Shown: in pieces, positions 63,697-64,000 of the stretch
Layout of the letters: each line of letters opens with the position of its first letter
How positions within the stretch are numbered: position 1 is the stretch's first letter
Origin: Bacteroidales bacterium
GTDB lineage: Bacteria; Bacteroidota; Bacteroidia; Bacteroidales; UBA932
Reading direction: 5' to 3'
Length of the DNA stretch: 64,000 nt
Assembly (NCBI GenBank): GCA_017459075.1
Contig: JAFUDQ010000025.1
Location: 57,708-121,707, forward strand
The notes under the pieces: generated by a model
The model's database searches: none
What the model was told of the DNA's origin: nothing
What the model saw: the letters and a program-made list of their open reading frames with translations, nothing else
Made by a program: the position numbers and the translations under genes

Positions 63697-64000
<304 letters not shown>

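Overview
The window looks like chromosome of a Bacteroidota species, most likely order Bacteroidales. This rests on several independent signs. Many start sites carry the TAnnTTTG promoter -7 element characteristic of this phylum. Shine-Dalgarno sequences are mostly absent. There are lineage-typical families: TamL-like lipoprotein barrel, head-GIN lipoprotein, PorT-like barrel, DUF3467, Bacteroidota-type LptD, and Rho with a long disordered insert. Coding density is about 90 percent and nearly every gene is core housekeeping. I saw no prophage, CRISPR array, IS transposase or recognisable defence system.

Layout. 1-470: 5' part of rhaD, leaving the window. 0.5-3 kb: MATE exporter and a YghZ-like aldo-keto reductase, end to end. 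3-9.2 kb (minus): lptD, rho, mnmE. 9.2-14.3 kb (plus): cell-wall amidase, dnaA, pepD, rpe, with birA convergent. 15-19 kb (plus): rsfS-ftsH-cdsA-psd. 19-27 kb (minus): ligA-rel-Ig lipoprotein-PorT-like barrel-ispG, all tightly spaced or overlapping. 27.4-32.4 kb (plus): predicted PPi-dependent phosphofructokinase, GH13 amylase, TamL-like protein. 32.5-35 kb (minus): GNAT-like protein and rarA. 35-38.5 kb (plus): rlmD, Na/Ca exchanger, MscS. 38.5-41.1 kb (minus): acyltransferase and queA. 41.8-44.5 kb (plus): XRE regulator, pyrD, cinA. 44.6-52.7 kb (minus): M19 dipeptidase, GIN protein, ABC-F, tatC, tatA, thioesterase, valS. 52.8-54.2 kb (plus): DUF3467, kdsC, maf. 54.8-55.6 kb: tRNA-Cys and a YiiX-like lipoprotein. 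55.8-59.4 kb (minus): rRNA methyltransferase, DEDD exonuclease, unknown lipoprotein, hydrolase. 59.5-61.4 kb (plus): C1 peptidase and pssA. 61.5-63 kb (minus): lipoprotein and a frameshifted outer-membrane barrel gene. 63.5-64 kb (minus): 5S rRNA and the 3' end of 23S rRNA.

The gene set covers phospholipid synthesis (cdsA, psd, pssA, acyltransferase), envelope assembly (lptD, tamL, kdsC, tat), tRNA and rRNA modification (mnmE, queA, rlmD, rlmI) and replication or stringent control (dnaA, ligA, rarA, rel).

The less ordinary content lies between the genes. Three families of short structured intergenic repeats occur: A, about 130 bp with 24-bp terminal inverted repeats, as an inverted pair around queA; B, about 95 bp, three copies, one interrupting a terminator and flanked by a 27-bp direct repeat; C, about 30 bp hairpins, two copies. 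Three identical AAAACGTTTT palindromes lie upstream of dnaA, and a palindromic site overlaps the XRE gene promoter. An AT-rich stretch before tRNA-Cys holds DnaA-box-like sites. One outer-membrane barrel gene is split by an apparent single-base loss. I did not find a convincing new multi-gene system; the repeat families are the best candidates for something undescribed.
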